Shown: positions 14,851 through 20,919 of the stretch, piece by piece
How positions within the stretch are numbered: the stretch's first letter is position 1
How the letters are laid out: each line of letters opens with the position of its first letter
Origin: CBFGWV01 sp965652545
GTDB taxonomy: Bacteria > Pseudomonadota > Gammaproteobacteria > Competibacterales > Competibacteraceae
Length of the DNA: 20,919 nucleotides
Reading direction: 5' to 3'
Assembly (NCBI GenBank): GCA_965652545.1
Contig: CBFGWV010000054.1
Span: 1 to 20,919, forward strand
Notes under the pieces: generated by a model
Database searches by the model: none
Seen by the model: the letters and a program-made list of their open reading frames with translations, nothing else
Told to the model about the DNA's origin: nothing
Position numbers and translations under genes: made by a program

Positions 14851-14880
14851 GATTAATTTAAATCAACATTTAATTAATTA
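14851..14880. promoter_or_regulatory. AT-rich palindromic operator upstream of the TetR gene
   Basis: TTAAAT (14858-14863) and ATTTAA (14868-14873) are inverted around CAAC. They are flanked by further TTAAT sequences, making a 30-base, almost purely A/T island in high-GC DNA. It begins 4 bases upstream of the repressor ATG. Both composition and symmetry suit a TetR-family operator. Its sharing with the divergent yedI promoter is possible but not shown. Confidence 0.5.
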
Positions 14881-14974
14881 CAACGCCGCCATTGTCGTGC
14901 GATGTGGGCGGCATTTCGCCGGAGGCGTCCGTTATCATGCGCGCTGCGTAGCTACCCACGACAGGAGCCTTCCG

Positions 14975-15907
14975 GTGGCCGGAGCCAGTCTGCTTACCCT
15001 GCTTGACGATATCGCCACGGTTCTGGATGACGTGGCGCTTCTGACCAAGGTGACCGCCAAGAAAGCCGCCGGCGTACTTGGCGACGACCTGGCGCTGAAC
15101 GCACAGCAGGTGACCGGTGTCCGCGCCGATCGCGAGTTGCCGGTGGTGTGGGCCGTGGCCAAAGGCTCGATGCTGAACAAGGCCATTCTGGTGCCGGCCG
15201 CCCTGGCGATCAGCGCACTGCTGCCCTGGGCAGTCACTCTGCTGCTGATGGCCGGCGGGCTGTTTTTGTGTTTCGAGGGCTTCGAGAAGCTCGCCCATCG
15301 GTTTCTCCACAGCAAGGAGGAGGACGAGGCCCATCACGCCGCCCTGGTCAAGGCCTTGGCCGACCCCGCGGTGGATGTAGTCGCGCTGGAGAAGTCCAGG
15401 ATCAAAGGCGCGGTGCGGACCGATTTCATTCTGTCCGCGGAGATCATCGTCATCGCGTTGGGGATCGTCGCCGATGCGCCCTTCGTCACCCAGTTGACCA
15501 CACTGGTGGTCATCGCGGTGTTGATGACTGCCGGTGTGTATGGCCTCGTGGCGGCGATCGTCAAACTGGACGATCTGGGTTTGTACCTTGCTCAGCGCCC
15601 CGATGGGGGCGTGGTTCAGGCGCTTGGCCGTGGCATCGTCGCCGTGGCGCCCTACCTGATGAAGGGCTTGTCCATCGCTGGTACCGCGGCCATGTTCCTG
15701 GTTGGCGGGGGCATCCTGGCCCACGGTATCCCGGGTCTGGAAGCTTGGTTCCATACGCTCATCCATGGGGGCGGCGCGGTCGTCGATGTGCTGGCGCCGA
15801 TGCTTTTCAACGCTGCAATCGGAATCATCGCCGGCGGCCTGACGCTGGCCGTGGTGAGCCTGGTTCAGCGCGTGCTCGGCAGGACGAAGTCGGCGGCCTC
15901 GCATTGA
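14975..15907 (+). CDS. yedI: DUF808 inner-membrane protein YedI
   Basis: This 310-residue polytopic membrane protein matches E. coli YedI nearly throughout, with AGASLLTLLDDIATVLDDVA at the start, then KKAAGVLGDDLALNAQQVTG, GVRADRELPVVWAVAKGS, IKGAVRTDFILSAEI and AMFLVGGGILAHGI. About six hydrophobic segments are visible (near 75-105, 155-175, 185-205, 230-265, 285-305). The family is widespread but its biochemical role is not established; a transporter-like function has only been suggested. The start is the GTG at 14975, with AGGAG seven bases upstream and the family's N-terminus. The longer frame from 14816 runs through the operator region and is not credible. Confidence 0.93.
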   Translation: MAGASLLTLLDDIATVLDDVALLTKVTAKKAAGVLGDDLALNAQQVTGVRADRELPVVWAVAKGSMLNKAILVPAALAISALLPWAVTLLLMAGGLFLCFEGFEKLAHRFLHSKEEDEAHHAALVKALADPAVDVVALEKSRIKGAVRTDFILSAEIIVIALGIVADAPFVTQLTTLVVIAVLMTAGVYGLVAAIVKLDDLGLYLAQRPDGGVVQALGRGIVAVAPYLMKGLSIAGTAAMFLVGGGILAHGIPGLEAWFHTLIHGGGAVVDVLAPMLFNAAIGIIAGGLTLAVVSLVQRVLGRTKSAASH

Positions 15908-15916
15908 GTACCGGTA

Positions 15917-15943
15917 CCCTGCGGCCATAGACTCCGCACAGGG
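15917..15943 (+). terminator. Weak hairpin after yedI
   Basis: CCCTGCGG (15917-15924) pairs with CCGCACAGGG (15934-15943) with a two-base bulge, just beyond the yedI stop. No T-run follows, so it may only attenuate transcription into the lipoprotein gene 66 bases downstream of yedI. Confidence 0.25.
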
Positions 15944-15973
15944 AAGATCAGAACGATACTTTGGGGGCATACG

Positions 15974-16588
15974 ATGTACAGAACGGTATTGAGCCTGCTT
16001 GTGGGGGCGTCGCTGGTTGCCGGCTGCGCCGTCTATCCGGAATCAACCCCTGTAGCGACGCCTTTGCGGCCAGCGTTACTCCCGACGTGGGCGGTGGGCG
16101 ATCAGATCGTCACCGCCGATCGCGATGGTGGCCAGATGCAGACCTGGACAGTCGTTGCCACCAAGGGTGACCGGGTGTCGTGGGAGTCGGACCAGGGTGA
16201 GAGCTATACCGGCTTTCGCAACTTCGTCATTCCGGAAATCGAATGGACGTCCGCACTCTGGGGTAGCGGGTCGGAGGAGATCCTCAAGATCGACGACGAT
16301 ATCTTCCCGTTGCGGGTGGGCAAGCGGATGTCCATCGCCTCGCAGGGCTCTACCTCCCGCTCGCCCGAGGGCTGGAACGCCGTGCGCGAATGCCGGGTGG
16401 TGAGCCAGGAGAACATCACCGTGACGGCGGGTACCTTCGACACCTACAAGGTAGTCTGCACCACCGACATCCTGCGGCTGACCTGGTACTACGCACCTGA
16501 GGTCGAAGCCCCGATGGTGTTCATCCGCGAACAGAAAGCAACGCCCCTCGAGCCCTGGATCCGGGTTACGCAAACGGTACGTCGCTAA
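15974..16588 (+). CDS. Putative lipoprotein of unknown function
   Basis: This 204-residue protein has a clear lipoprotein signal, MYRTVLSLLVGASLVAGCAV, with lipobox Cys18, so it should be anchored in the cell envelope. The mature part starts with a Pro/Thr-rich linker (about 21-38) and then looks like a compact beta-rich domain containing WAVGDQIVTADRDGGQMQTW, WESDQGESYTGFRNF, and a later VTAGTFDTYKVVCTTD segment. The last pattern (TAGTFDTYKV) recalls small beta-domain lipoproteins in which GTF precedes a conserved strand. I do not recognise a named family. The ATG has GGGGG seven bases upstream. A strong hairpin lies after the stop. Confidence 0.8.
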   Translation: MYRTVLSLLVGASLVAGCAVYPESTPVATPLRPALLPTWAVGDQIVTADRDGGQMQTWTVVATKGDRVSWESDQGESYTGFRNFVIPEIEWTSALWGSGSEEILKIDDDIFPLRVGKRMSIASQGSTSRSPEGWNAVRECRVVSQENITVTAGTFDTYKVVCTTDILRLTWYYAPEVEAPMVFIREQKATPLEPWIRVTQTVRR

Positions 16589-16606
16589 AAGAGCAGCGCA
16601 ACGCAA

Positions 16607-16628
16607 GACGGACCCCGAAGGGTCCGTC
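16607..16628. terminator. Hairpin between convergent lipoprotein and PRC-barrel genes
   Basis: GACGGACCC (16607-16615) and GGGTCCGTC (16620-16628) form a perfect nine-pair stem with a CGAA loop, in the 71-base gap between two convergent genes. Neither side has a good T-run, but the position and stem strength suit a bidirectional terminator. Confidence 0.6.
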
Positions 16629-16659
16629 CGCATACCGACTCAGAACTCAGAAGGCGGTG

Positions 16660-17295
16660 TCAGTTGTACAAGCCCTCCGAATCGAACTCGGGGGCGTTTT
16701 CAATGGCGTTCCTGTCCATATTCACATGGGCTTGATATTCGCCGTCATTGCCGTCCTGGCGCAGGTCGATTTCGTTCCAGTCGATCGCCACGGTGCGCTC
16801 GCCTATGCCGAGAAAGCCGCCGACGTCCACTACCACCGCGGCAATGCGGCCGTCACGATCGACCAACAGCTGCTCGATCTCACCGACGTCCTCGCCGTTT
16901 GTGGTGACCAGGCCTGTATCCATCAAGTCCTCTGATGGGATACGGTTTCCGGTGGCATCCATGACGAACTCATCCTCCGAGGGCGCGAAGTCACCGTTGG
17001 TCAACGCACTGTCAAAATCACGCTCCTGCCCGGTGCCGGTGATGTCCGTGCCGGGGTCGTCAGGCCCCTGGCCGGTGGCCGGGCGGCTGCTGTCGGTCGT
17101 CAGGTCGTTCTGCTGCTCCTGCGTGCCTGTGGCGGACGGCGTCGTGGTGGTTGCAGGGTCGTTCGACTTGTTCGTCGAGTTGCCTTCGGCAACCTGAACC
17201 GTATTCGCCTGAAACTGGTCGTTCGGAAGTTCACCGGCCAAAGCCAGCGCAGGCAGAACGAGCGCACTAATCATGAGAGTGTTTTTGTAACGCAT
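16660..17295 (-). CDS. Secreted PRC-barrel domain protein
   Basis: This 211-residue exported protein begins with a signal peptide, MRYKNTLMISALVLPALALA, probably cleaved before Gly21. A long acidic and Thr/Asn/Gly-rich low-complexity linker follows (about 25-110). A PRC-barrel domain lies at about 120-195 (GEDVGEIEQLLVDRDGRIAA, VVVDVGGFLGIGERTVAI, DWNEIDL). PRC-barrel domains occur in photosynthetic reaction centre H subunits and in RimM; secreted single copies with such linkers are common in proteobacteria, often with unknown or stress-related roles. The very acidic character would suit a salty periplasm. The ATG at 17295 has AAGGGAG eight bases upstream, with a small hairpin (17312-17325) just before it. 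Confidence 0.88.
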   Translation of the reverse strand: MRYKNTLMISALVLPALALAGELPNDQFQANTVQVAEGNSTNKSNDPATTTTPSATGTQEQQNDLTTDSSRPATGQGPDDPGTDITGTGQERDFDSALTNGDFAPSEDEFVMDATGNRIPSEDLMDTGLVTTNGEDVGEIEQLLVDRDGRIAAVVVDVGGFLGIGERTVAIDWNEIDLRQDGNDGEYQAHVNMDRNAIENAPEFDSEGLYN

Positions 17296-17387
17296 ATTGA
17301 AATACTCCCTTGCCGCTGAAGCGGCTCTCCATCGTGAGTGTGTCTCCAGACGCTTGAGAAGGCGACACCTCGTCAAGCCGTCATGTG

Positions 17388-17416
17388 CTTATACAGACAC
17401 GAGCGGGATTTGTTCC
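17388..17416 (-). promoter_or_regulatory. Possible promoter of the PRC-barrel gene
   Basis: On the minus strand GGAACA (17411-17416) and TATAAG (17388-17393) are 17 bases apart, about 95 bases upstream of the gene's ATG. The -10 is good and the -35 poor. The leader would include a GCCGC-TTCA-GCGGC hairpin (17312-17325) next to the ribosome site. The rest of the 285-base gap 17296-17580 shows no credible gene. Confidence 0.3.
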
Positions 17417-17580
17417 GGCGAATGCGTGAAGAATACGTAATGTATGTACGCCAAAGTGCCCGGTTCTCTATGTTTCTCAATGAGGACAAGGACTTGTGCG
17501 TTGCATTGTAAAAATGGCCATGATGACAAATATTACTTTCGCCTTCGGGTGCTTCTTCTCTGCTCCTCCACAATAGCCAA

Positions 17581-17982
17581 TCAAAGGTCTTCGATCGTCA
17601 GGCGGTGGTATTTTTGTGCCAATCTGTATGGCACTTTATTTACTGTTTCCATTACCCGCGTTTGGTCGTCGGCCTCGGGGGCATAGATCAACAGGAAATC
17701 GCAGCCCTCCTTGGCCAGTTGATGGTGTGTGCGCAAGGCGCGGATACTGTATCCGGCATTCGCTACAAGCCCCGCCTCTTCGATCTGCTGAGACGTTCTC
17801 TCCGCGACCCGTTGCGCTGTCATGTGCAGAACCTCCCGTTCAGGGAGGCCGCCGTCGAGCAGTGCCGCTCGTACCCGGTTCGCATCGTCGGCATTCTGAA
17901 ATGCCACGATGATGTAGCCCGAAGGGAACGGTACGCCGGTGTCGGTTTTGGTCGGGTCCTTGTCTTTGCTGAGCATCGTCAT
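17581..17982 (-). CDS. Conserved small protein of unknown function
   Basis: This protein of about 133 residues has an alpha/beta pattern: FPSGYIIVAFQNADDANRVR (strand, then helix), LLDGGLPEREVLHMTAQRVA, and CDFLLIYAPEADDQTRVMET (strand, then helix). It ends LAQKYHRLTIEDL. The layout recalls small general-stress-protein-like domains with two strand-helix repeats. I remember similar C-termini in uncharacterised proteobacterial proteins but cannot give a family name. Two ATGs are possible: 17982, and 17976, which has GAGAAG eight bases upstream. It lies 76 bases downstream of the V4R-like gene on the same strand and may be co-transcribed with it. No signal peptide or membrane segment is visible. 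Confidence 0.75.
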   Translation of the reverse strand: MTMLSKDKDPTKTDTGVPFPSGYIIVAFQNADDANRVRAALLDGGLPEREVLHMTAQRVAERTSQQIEEAGLVANAGYSIRALRTHHQLAKEGCDFLLIYAPEADDQTRVMETVNKVPYRLAQKYHRLTIEDL

Positions 17983-18058
17983 GACTTCTCTACCCTTGCT
18001 GTCCGGTCTACCGTTTGTGGCAGCCATGGCAAGCGATTGTTCCGGTGAGCCGGGGGTA

Positions 18059-18592
18059 TCAGGCAATCGGTGAGACCTCGAACAGCCCATACCCGCAGCC
18101 GGGTTCGGCGGCGCTCTGTAGCTGGACCGATCGACTGCGGATCGACGAGCCGGCGCTCTCCAGTACCCAGTCCATCGCACCGGCAAACCAGCCGGTGAAC
18201 AGATAGTCCACCTTGCGTCCGCACTGGCCGTACTCATAGACGAAGGCCGAGTGATCGAGGCATACGCGGGCACGACCGCGGTCGGTGTCCAGTGCCTCTA
18301 CGCGGAACAGGCCCCAGCCGCGCTGGGACAGCCGGCTCAGATAATGCGTGAACACCGCCGCGCCGGTGAGGCCGTGATACCGAGCTTCCTTCTCGCACCA
18401 CTGCCAGGCCGAGGCGTGGCCGGCATCGTAGAGGATGTCGGCGAAGCGGTCCGGCCCGATCTGGGCTTCGATCGCCTTGTGGATGTTGATGTAAAAATGC
18501 CGCGGCATGTAGAGCATCGGCAGCGCATCGGTGGTCCAGACGCCGCTGTCGTCGTCCACGTGAATCGGAAGCTCGGGGGGATGATGGCCCAC
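18059..18592 (-). CDS. V4R/DUF5943-like domain protein
   Basis: This 177-residue soluble protein begins with LPIHVDDDSGVWTTDALPML and YMPRHFYINIH (about 8-38). A helical segment follows (ADILYDAGHASAWQWCEKEA), then LSRLSQRGWGLFRVEALD. The C-terminal half looks like a 4-vinyl-reductase (V4R) type small-molecule-binding domain: FTGWFAGAMDWVLES at 132-146 and the closing EPGCGYGLFEVSP. Cysteines at 66, 111, 124 and 166 could bind metal. It resembles the DUF5943 proteins that I recall beside dimethylglycine/sarcosine catabolic genes in pseudomonads, but that is from memory and no such enzymes are here. The start is a GTG at 18592 with AGGAGA eight bases upstream. It is divergent from the dioxygenase gene across 156 bases with no clear promoter. 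Confidence 0.78.
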   Translation of the reverse strand: MGHHPPELPIHVDDDSGVWTTDALPMLYMPRHFYINIHKAIEAQIGPDRFADILYDAGHASAWQWCEKEARYHGLTGAAVFTHYLSRLSQRGWGLFRVEALDTDRGRARVCLDHSAFVYEYGQCGRKVDYLFTGWFAGAMDWVLESAGSSIRSRSVQLQSAAEPGCGYGLFEVSPIA

Positions 18593-18748
18593 GGATCGGC
18601 TCTCCTGTCGTTAGTTGGCCCCAGTGTGCCTTCTCGGCGCGACCCGGGGTTGCCTAAAGACGTCCGCGACACGGCAGTGGGCGCTTGAGCCGGGCTGCGG
18701 CGCTACCGACAATGGCTGCGGCAGTGCTCCGCACAGACGGTACGACCC

Positions 18749-19609
18749 ATGGCCATGGCAGCGACAGATCGCAACCCCGATGCGTTCCCCGGCATCGACG
18801 CCGCCGCCCGCGCCGCCTACCGGCGCGATGGCGTGATCTGCCTGCGCAAGGCGCTCACGGCACAGTGGCTCGACTGCACCCGGCGCGGCATTGAACGTAA
18901 CCTGCGCGAGCCGGGGCCGTTCTTTCGCGATCAAACGCCGGACGGCTCACCCGCCCGCTACCTGTTCGACTACTGGAACTGGGAACGCATCCCCGAGTTC
19001 GGGCAGTTCATGAGCGACTCGCCGATGGCGGCGCAGGTGTCGGCGCTATTGCAGGCCAAGCGCTTGTTCATGGTCATGGACAATTGGTTTCTTCGCGAGG
19101 GCGGCGCTACCAATGGCGCGCCCTGGCACCACGACGAGCCGTATTTTGACTTCGTCGGCGGGCAGCTGTGCATCTACTGGTTTGCGCTCGATGCCGCCAC
19201 CAGCGAGGAGGGGCTGACCTTCGTGGCCGGATCGCACGCGTGGGGCAAGCTGTTCCAGCCGCAGCAGTTCAAGGTCCATCGCGCCTTTGACGGTGTCACG
19301 TCCGACTACCATCCCATCGAGGATTTCGAGGCCGACCGCGGCAATCGCTTGCTGAGCTGGGACTTGGAGCCCGGCGATGCATTGATCTTCGACTTCCGCA
19401 CGTTGCACCGTGCCACCTGCGGGCCGCAGCCGCCCTCGCGGACGGTTCAGCGGATGAGTTATCGCTTTGCCGACCAGGATACGGTGTTCCGCCCGCGCGG
19501 CGAGTGGACTCGAGAGATCAGCGACTATCTCATCGCCCGCGGCCAGCGTCCCGACCGCCCGCTGGATTGCCCGCTGCTGCCGTGTCTTGCCAAACCCTCC
19601 GCACGTTGA
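18749..19609 (+). CDS. Phytanoyl-CoA dioxygenase family Fe(II)/2-oxoglutarate enzyme
   Basis: This 286-residue PhyH-family oxygenase would hydroxylate a small organic substrate using Fe(II), oxygen and 2-oxoglutarate. The iron triad is visible as His127-x-Asp129 in PWHHDEPYF and His220 in FDFRTLHRA. Arg231 in SRTVQRMSYRF is placed to bind 2-oxoglutarate. LTFVAGSHAWGK (156-167) and LEPGDALIFD (206-215) are typical of the family. It does not carry the ectoine hydroxylase EctD signature around the metal site. Either of two near ATGs (18749, 18755) could be the start; neither has a strong ribosome site. An MFS transporter follows 35 bases later, very likely in the same operon, and the V4R-like gene is divergent. 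The substrate is unknown. Confidence 0.9.
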   Translation: MAMAATDRNPDAFPGIDAAARAAYRRDGVICLRKALTAQWLDCTRRGIERNLREPGPFFRDQTPDGSPARYLFDYWNWERIPEFGQFMSDSPMAAQVSALLQAKRLFMVMDNWFLREGGATNGAPWHHDEPYFDFVGGQLCIYWFALDAATSEEGLTFVAGSHAWGKLFQPQQFKVHRAFDGVTSDYHPIEDFEADRGNRLLSWDLEPGDALIFDFRTLHRATCGPQPPSRTVQRMSYRFADQDTVFRPRGEWTREISDYLIARGQRPDRPLDCPLLPCLAKPSAR

Positions 19610-19644
19610 AATAGTCCGCACACTTCACTGAACCAGGCGGCTCG

Positions 19645-20844
19645 ATGGCCTTTCACGTCCGGCACCCCGTGCTGCTGTCATCCGCCCCCAAGGCTGGCGC
19701 CTGGGCATTCGCTACATTGTTTTTCATGGAGTCGGTGGCGCGGGCGACGGTGTCCACCGTGTTCCCGCTGCAGGCCTATGCGCTGTTTCGCGACAAAGGC
19801 ACCGTGAGCCTGGTTTATACCGGGGTCGCCTGCGCGGCGCTGGCGCTGAGCTTCGTCATCCCCTACTTGATCGGCACGCTGTCGCGGCGCTGGACCTACA
19901 CCCTGGGCTGCGTGGCCACGGCGCTGTGTGCGGCGTTGCTGACGATGGAGCGTGAGTGGGGGCAGGTGGCGGCCATGATGCTGCGGACGTTCGGCGCGGC
20001 GACGCTGAACATTACGCTGAATCTCTACATCATGGACAACATCCATAAGCACGAGCTGGTGCGCTCGGAGCCGCTGCGCTACGGCGTCGCCACGCTGGCT
20101 TGGGCGGCCGCGCCGTTGCTCGGGGTGTATCTGTTCCAGCATGTCGGCATATGGGCGCCGGCTTTGCTGAGCGTGGTGGCGGCATCCCTTCTGGCGGCTT
20201 TGTTCTGGTATCTGCGCCTGTCCGAGGGGGGGCCGATCCGCGCGGCCCGGTCGAAGCCGATAAGCCCGCTGCACTCGGTGGGCCGGTTCATCGCCCAACC
20301 GCGGTTGCGTCTGGCTTGGGCGATCGCCTTTGCGCGCTCGTCGTTCTGGGTGACGTTTTTTGTTTATGTCCCGATCCTGATGGTGGAAGGGGGGCTGGAT
20401 TCGGTGGCGGGCGGTATTGCGATTGCCGCGGGCAACCTGATGCTGCTGAACAACCTGGTGGTGGCCGATTTCGCGCGCCGGCACTCCATCCGGCGTGTGT
20501 TGACGGCGGCGTTCGCGCTGTCCGGGGTGTTGGTGTTTGCGACGGGGTTTGCCGGTGTGGCGCATCCGGTCGTCGCGGGCGCGTTGATGGTGGTCGCGGC
20601 GTTCTTCGTGGCTGTCATGGATGGGCTCGGGCCCATACCGTTTCTGCGTGCGGTGCGCACGCATGAGCGGGCGCAGATGACGACGGTGTATCGCACCTAT
20701 CTCGATGCGTCCGAGTTGGTGCCGCCGTTCGTGTATTTCTTTGCGTTTGCGGCCCTGGGGTTCGGCGGCGCGTTCTGGGCGCTGGGGGCTTGGTTGGGGG
20801 TTACCGGGTATCTGGTCTGGCGCTATTTGCCGCAGCGGTTCTAG
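19645..20844 (+). CDS. MFS transporter
   Basis: This 399-residue major facilitator superfamily membrane protein has eleven to twelve hydrophobic segments in two halves. The first half spans about 18-190, and a cytoplasmic loop (about 195-220, RLSEGGPIRAARSKP) separates it from the second. The loop after membrane segment 2 reads GTLSRRW, in the position of the family's signature loop. The partner loop in the second half is DFARRHSIRR. It follows the dioxygenase gene by 35 bases, with AGGCGG just upstream of its ATG, so it probably imports the dioxygenase's substrate or exports its product. The specificity cannot be read from sequence. The 75 bases after the stop hold only a weak GGCGGG/CCCGCC inverted repeat (20861-20905). 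Confidence 0.9.
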   Translation: MAFHVRHPVLLSSAPKAGAWAFATLFFMESVARATVSTVFPLQAYALFRDKGTVSLVYTGVACAALALSFVIPYLIGTLSRRWTYTLGCVATALCAALLTMEREWGQVAAMMLRTFGAATLNITLNLYIMDNIHKHELVRSEPLRYGVATLAWAAAPLLGVYLFQHVGIWAPALLSVVAASLLAALFWYLRLSEGGPIRAARSKPISPLHSVGRFIAQPRLRLAWAIAFARSSFWVTFFVYVPILMVEGGLDSVAGGIAIAAGNLMLLNNLVVADFARRHSIRRVLTAAFALSGVLVFATGFAGVAHPVVAGALMVVAAFFVAVMDGLGPIPFLRAVRTHERAQMTTVYRTYLDASELVPPFVYFFAFAALGFGGAFWALGAWLGVTGYLVWRYLPQRF

Positions 20845-20919
20845 CGTGGGCGTCATAGAAGGCGGGAGCCGGACATCTGCGGGTCTCAGGCGCCCAGAAC
20901 CCGCCCGGGACGAGCCGGT

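Noticed and set aside
14870..15970. A 366-codon minus-strand frame opposite yedI
   Set aside because: Low-quality composition (Gln, His, Asp, Arg-rich), no motif, and full overlap with a strong YedI match. It is a GC-driven artefact.
17373..17573. A 66-codon minus-strand frame in the gap before the PRC-barrel gene
   Set aside because: No ribosome site or recognisable motif, and composition unlike neighbouring genes. The region is more likely leader and promoter sequence.
18749..19609. The dioxygenase as ectoine hydroxylase (EctD)
   Set aside because: The sequence around the HxD motif and the rest of the metal site does not match the EctD signature, and no ectoine synthesis genes are nearby.
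19678..20856. A 392-codon minus-strand frame opposite the MFS transporter
   Set aside because: Extremely Arg/Gln/His-rich, no hydrophobic core, and it mirrors a clear membrane transporter.

Overview
The window is high-GC chromosomal DNA. It most resembles a gammaproteobacterium outside the enterics, such as a Chromatiales/Ectothiorhodospiraceae- or Pseudomonas-like lineage. This rests on several points: MmuM and YedI products that align closely by eye with the E. coli proteins, a CecR/YbhG-like efflux operon, a Pseudomonas-order LigD (phosphoesterase-ligase-polymerase) beside Ku, and short palindromic repeats of the REP/MITE kind. The genus cannot be fixed from the sequence alone. I see 22 protein genes and no rRNA, tRNA, CRISPR array, transposase or integrase.

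Left part (1-6400). A 240-base stack of inverted repeats precedes a diverged serine hydroxymethyltransferase-fold enzyme. That gene runs convergently into a membrane MASE2-GGDEF diguanylate cyclase, and their 3' ends overlap by 13 bases. Across a palindrome-rich intergenic region lies a VapBC-type toxin-antitoxin pair. Next come homocysteine S-methyltransferase (mmuM) and, upstream of it on the same strand, a LysR regulator. The LysR gene is divergent from a DUF2000 gene, with a 16-base palindrome between them.

Middle (6400-14850, all on the minus strand). A 105-base element with perfect 32-base inverted arms forms the 3' end of a small ribbon-helix-helix gene. Upstream of that gene are a DJ-1/PfpI protein and a two-gene non-homologous end-joining operon (ku-ligD), coupled by a Shine-Dalgarno that contains the Ku stop codon. 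A 17-base REP-like hairpin separates this from a four-gene operon whose reading frames all overlap: a TetR/CecR-type repressor, an HlyD-type lipoprotein adaptor, an ABC ATPase and an ABC-2 permease. It looks like a self-regulated drug or xenobiotic efflux unit with an AT-rich operator at its 5' end.

Right part (14850-20919). yedI (DUF808 membrane protein) and an orphan lipoprotein read rightward. They face a secreted acidic PRC-barrel protein, a small conserved protein of unknown function and a V4R/DUF5943-like protein, all reading leftward. Divergent from these is a probable two-gene operon of an Fe(II)/2-oxoglutarate (phytanoyl-CoA dioxygenase family) enzyme and an MFS transporter. The V4R-like/dioxygenase/transporter group, together with the diverged SHMT-like enzyme, is the most likely place for undescribed biochemistry. 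The rest is mostly recognisable housekeeping, stress and accessory functions.
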